Origin: Todiramphus chloris collaris | Lineage: Eukaryota > Chordata > Aves > Coraciiformes > Alcedinidae | DNA length: 64,000 nucleotides | Assembly: GCA_025345505.1 (NCBI GenBank) | Contig: JANVCC010000270.1 | Location: 1,807,546-1,871,545 of the forward strand | Reading direction: 5' to 3' | Part shown: positions 62,670-64,000 of the stretch, piece after piece | How the letters are laid out: each line of letters opens with the position of its first letter | Position numbering within the stretch: position 1 is the first letter of the stretch | The notes under the pieces: generated by a model | The model's database searches: none | What the model saw: the letters and a program-made list of their open reading frames with translations, nothing else | What the model was told of the DNA's origin: nothing | Position numbers and translations under genes: made by a program

Positions 62670-63200
62670 CATTGCGGACCTGGGGTAGGAAGAGGAGCGG
62701 GGAAAGGGGGCGAAGGAGAGCGAGACCCTGCCGCCCTACACCTCGGCCAAGGAGAAGCTATTGCACAGGCTCCCCGCCGGAATAAATCGCCTCAAACCAC
62801 TTCGCGGCCCCTGCCACCCCATCACCCAGTCGCCCATCCACCCCCGGTCGCCAGATGGGCTCTCGCCTTATAAGTAAAAAAGGACGTGTTTACTCTTTGA
62901 TGTGTATTTCTTTATAAAGGCATCAGGCGCCTATAAATAGCCGAGGTTAGAGCAGCTTCTGCCGCGAAATCAATACCCCGTCCCCCCCTTCCCCTCGCTC
63001 CTTCGTCTGAGCTGCCTTATTAATTATGAAAGGGCTCCTCTGCGCCCCGGCTCCGGCTCCGCAGCCTCCTCCTTAATGGTGGTTGATGCCCACCCCCCCC
63101 TTCCCTCCCTCCGCCCCGCTCCGCACCGCTCCGCGCCTCCTCCGCCGGCTCCCGGCAGCTGGGAAACGGGGGTGCTGCGGTTTGGGGTTTTGGGAGGAGG
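62670..63200. promoter_or_regulatory. CpG-rich block with FOX, TATA-like and MEF2 motifs
   Basis: The block contains a forkhead-type GTGTTTAC at 62886-62893, a TATA-like TTTATAAAGG at 62911-62920, and CTATAAATAG at 62931-62940. The last is both a TATA-like box and a perfect MEF2 consensus. GC-rich sequence flanks the cluster on both sides. It could be a TATA-containing promoter or an enhancer. Direction and target are unknown; the nearest expected gene is NRN1. Confidence 0.4.
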
Positions 63201-63437
63201 AAGAGGGTAGGAGGATTTATAGCACATTTTTAAGAAAGAAATGAGGAGGGGGGGGGAGAAGAGGAAGGCTCCGACTAACCAATTCAGCCGCCTTGTCCTG
63301 GTTTGAACTGGAATTGCCGTGTGCAGCAAGGGGTCGGTTCAGGATTTAGCCCTCCTCGCCTTAAAAGCCCTGTCCTTTTCCAAATACTCTCAACATATAT
63401 TATAAAAAGGACGACAGCCTCATTTCAAACAATAATT

Positions 63438-63443
63438 TTTATT
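63438..63443 (-). other. Polyadenylation signal AATAAA (minus strand)
   Basis: The + strand reads TTTATT. On the minus strand the AATAAA is followed by AT-rich and then TG-containing sequence, as expected downstream of a cleavage site. In such AT-rich sequence a chance match is possible. Confidence 0.4.
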
Positions 63444-63473
63444 TTATACTTCTGTCTATACTTTGTAGCAAAT

Positions 63474-63630
63474 CTTTTTTTTGTGGTTTTTTTTTTTTGC
63501 TGAATTGACTTTATATTAAACTTTTTTTTAATTTACTTTTTTTTTTTTTTTAATTTAAGGTTTTTTTTTTTTTTTTTAAGTTTTTTTTGTTTTTGGTTTT
63601 TTTTTCTTTCTTTCTGGGTTTTTTTTTTCT
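63474..63630 (+). repeat. T-rich low-complexity tract
   Basis: Long T runs are separated by short AATTTA/GGTT/CTTTC interruptions. If the region is transcribed leftward, this becomes an A-rich segment inside a 3' UTR. Lengths of such runs are unreliable. Confidence 0.9.
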
Positions 63631-63831
63631 TTAGGTTTACATTTAAGCCCCCTTTTTGTGATCTCTACGGTTGGATATTCAGGTACTTTACTGGTATGTG
63701 TAACATCTAAAACAAAGAGGAGGAAAAAATTAAAGGCAGTGAATTCGGAAAAATGCCTTCGAACAGCAAGTACAGGTCAACCCTCAGAGATCTGTTAGCA
63801 GCATTCCTTCACTCCTCCTGACGTTTAGACA

Positions 63832-63958
63832 CCTCTTTCTTTCTTTCTCTCTTCCCTTCCTTCCTTTCCTTTCTTTCCTTCCTTCCTTCCTTCCGTCCTT
63901 AACTGTTCGTTTTCCCCCGTCTCTCTCTCTTTCTCTCTTTCTCGCTCTCCTTTCCCCT
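63832..63958 (+). repeat. Polypyrimidine tract (TTTC/TTCC/TCTC)
   Basis: About 125 bp is nearly pure pyrimidine, with TTTC, TTCC and CTCTCT units broken by a short unique stretch at about 63894-63915. On the minus strand it is a GA-rich tract. Confidence 0.88.
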
Positions 63959-64000
63959 TAAGGAAAAATGCTCTTTGTAATATTTTTAATATTTTTTTTT

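Larger units (their letters stand above)
63420..64000 (-). other. NRN1: Putative 3' UTR end of NRN1 (neuritin), minus strand
   Basis: Read on the minus strand, an AATAAA signal lies at 63438-63443, with cleavage expected near 63420. Upstream of it in the transcript sense are an A-rich stretch (63474-63630), a unique stretch (63635-63830) and a GA-rich tract. No exon or stop codon can be shown, so the UTR would begin beyond the window. The name rests on synteny: FARS2 is followed by NRN1 on the opposite strand in other amniotes. NRN1 encodes a small GPI-anchored neuronal growth protein. The AATAAA is seen; transcript and gene are inferred. Confidence 0.4.

Noticed and set aside
63294..63312. 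TTGTCCTGGTTTGAACTGG, resembling the start of the ERVL-like LTR at 52661
   Set aside because: Only about 12 bases agree, and the following sequence does not match the LTR. Likely chance.
1..64000. tRNA, rRNA or snRNA genes
   Set aside because: I looked for tRNA B-box-like GGTTCGAATCC motifs with a matching A box and for conserved rRNA phrases, and found none. A covariance-model scan could not be run.

Overview
The window looks like nuclear DNA from a bird. It holds many 5'-truncated CR1 retrotransposon tails, one avian-type ERVL-like solo LTR, isolated CpG islands, one recognisable spliced exon, and no bacterial-type gene packing. I cannot tell the species from the sequence. The CR1 subtypes at 22.8, 55.3 and 59.0 kb differ from the chicken-type ending I know and fit many birds.

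Only one protein-coding segment is supported with confidence: the terminal coding exon of FARS2 (mitochondrial phenylalanyl-tRNA synthetase) at 9845-9983 on the + strand. It follows a clear 3' splice site and is followed by a short 3' UTR with an AATAAA signal at 10166. Positions 1-9844 are therefore the last intron of FARS2. It carries old CR1 pieces, a pyrimidine-rich tract, and one young CR1 copy close to the exon.

From about 10.2 to 63.4 kb the DNA appears to be non-coding. In other amniotes the gene after FARS2 is NRN1 (neuritin), on the opposite strand and beyond a gene desert. The right end (about 63.42-64.0 kb) has the look of a minus-strand 3' UTR: an AATAAA signal read leftward, with A-rich and GA-rich tracts before it. 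I propose it as the NRN1 3' end, by synteny and form only; no NRN1 coding exon lies in the window.

The interval holds about sixteen CR1/L3 remnants. Three of them (9.2, 11.9 and 55.3 kb) are nearly identical over about 160 bp and so look young. It also holds an ERVL-like solo LTR at 52.7-53.0 kb, several micro- and minisatellites, and CpG-rich patches near 28.4-29.3, 44.4-44.9 and 61.5-63.2 kb. Several AT-rich stretches full of homeodomain/POU-like motifs look like conserved non-coding elements, as expected of a regulatory desert beside a neurally regulated gene. The last CpG-rich block includes a forkhead motif, two TATA-like motifs and a perfect MEF2 consensus within 55 bp.

I found no tRNA, rRNA, CRISPR array, intact transposase or intact retroviral gene, and nothing that amounts to a new multi-gene system. 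Most open reading frames here are chance frames or CR1 shadows.
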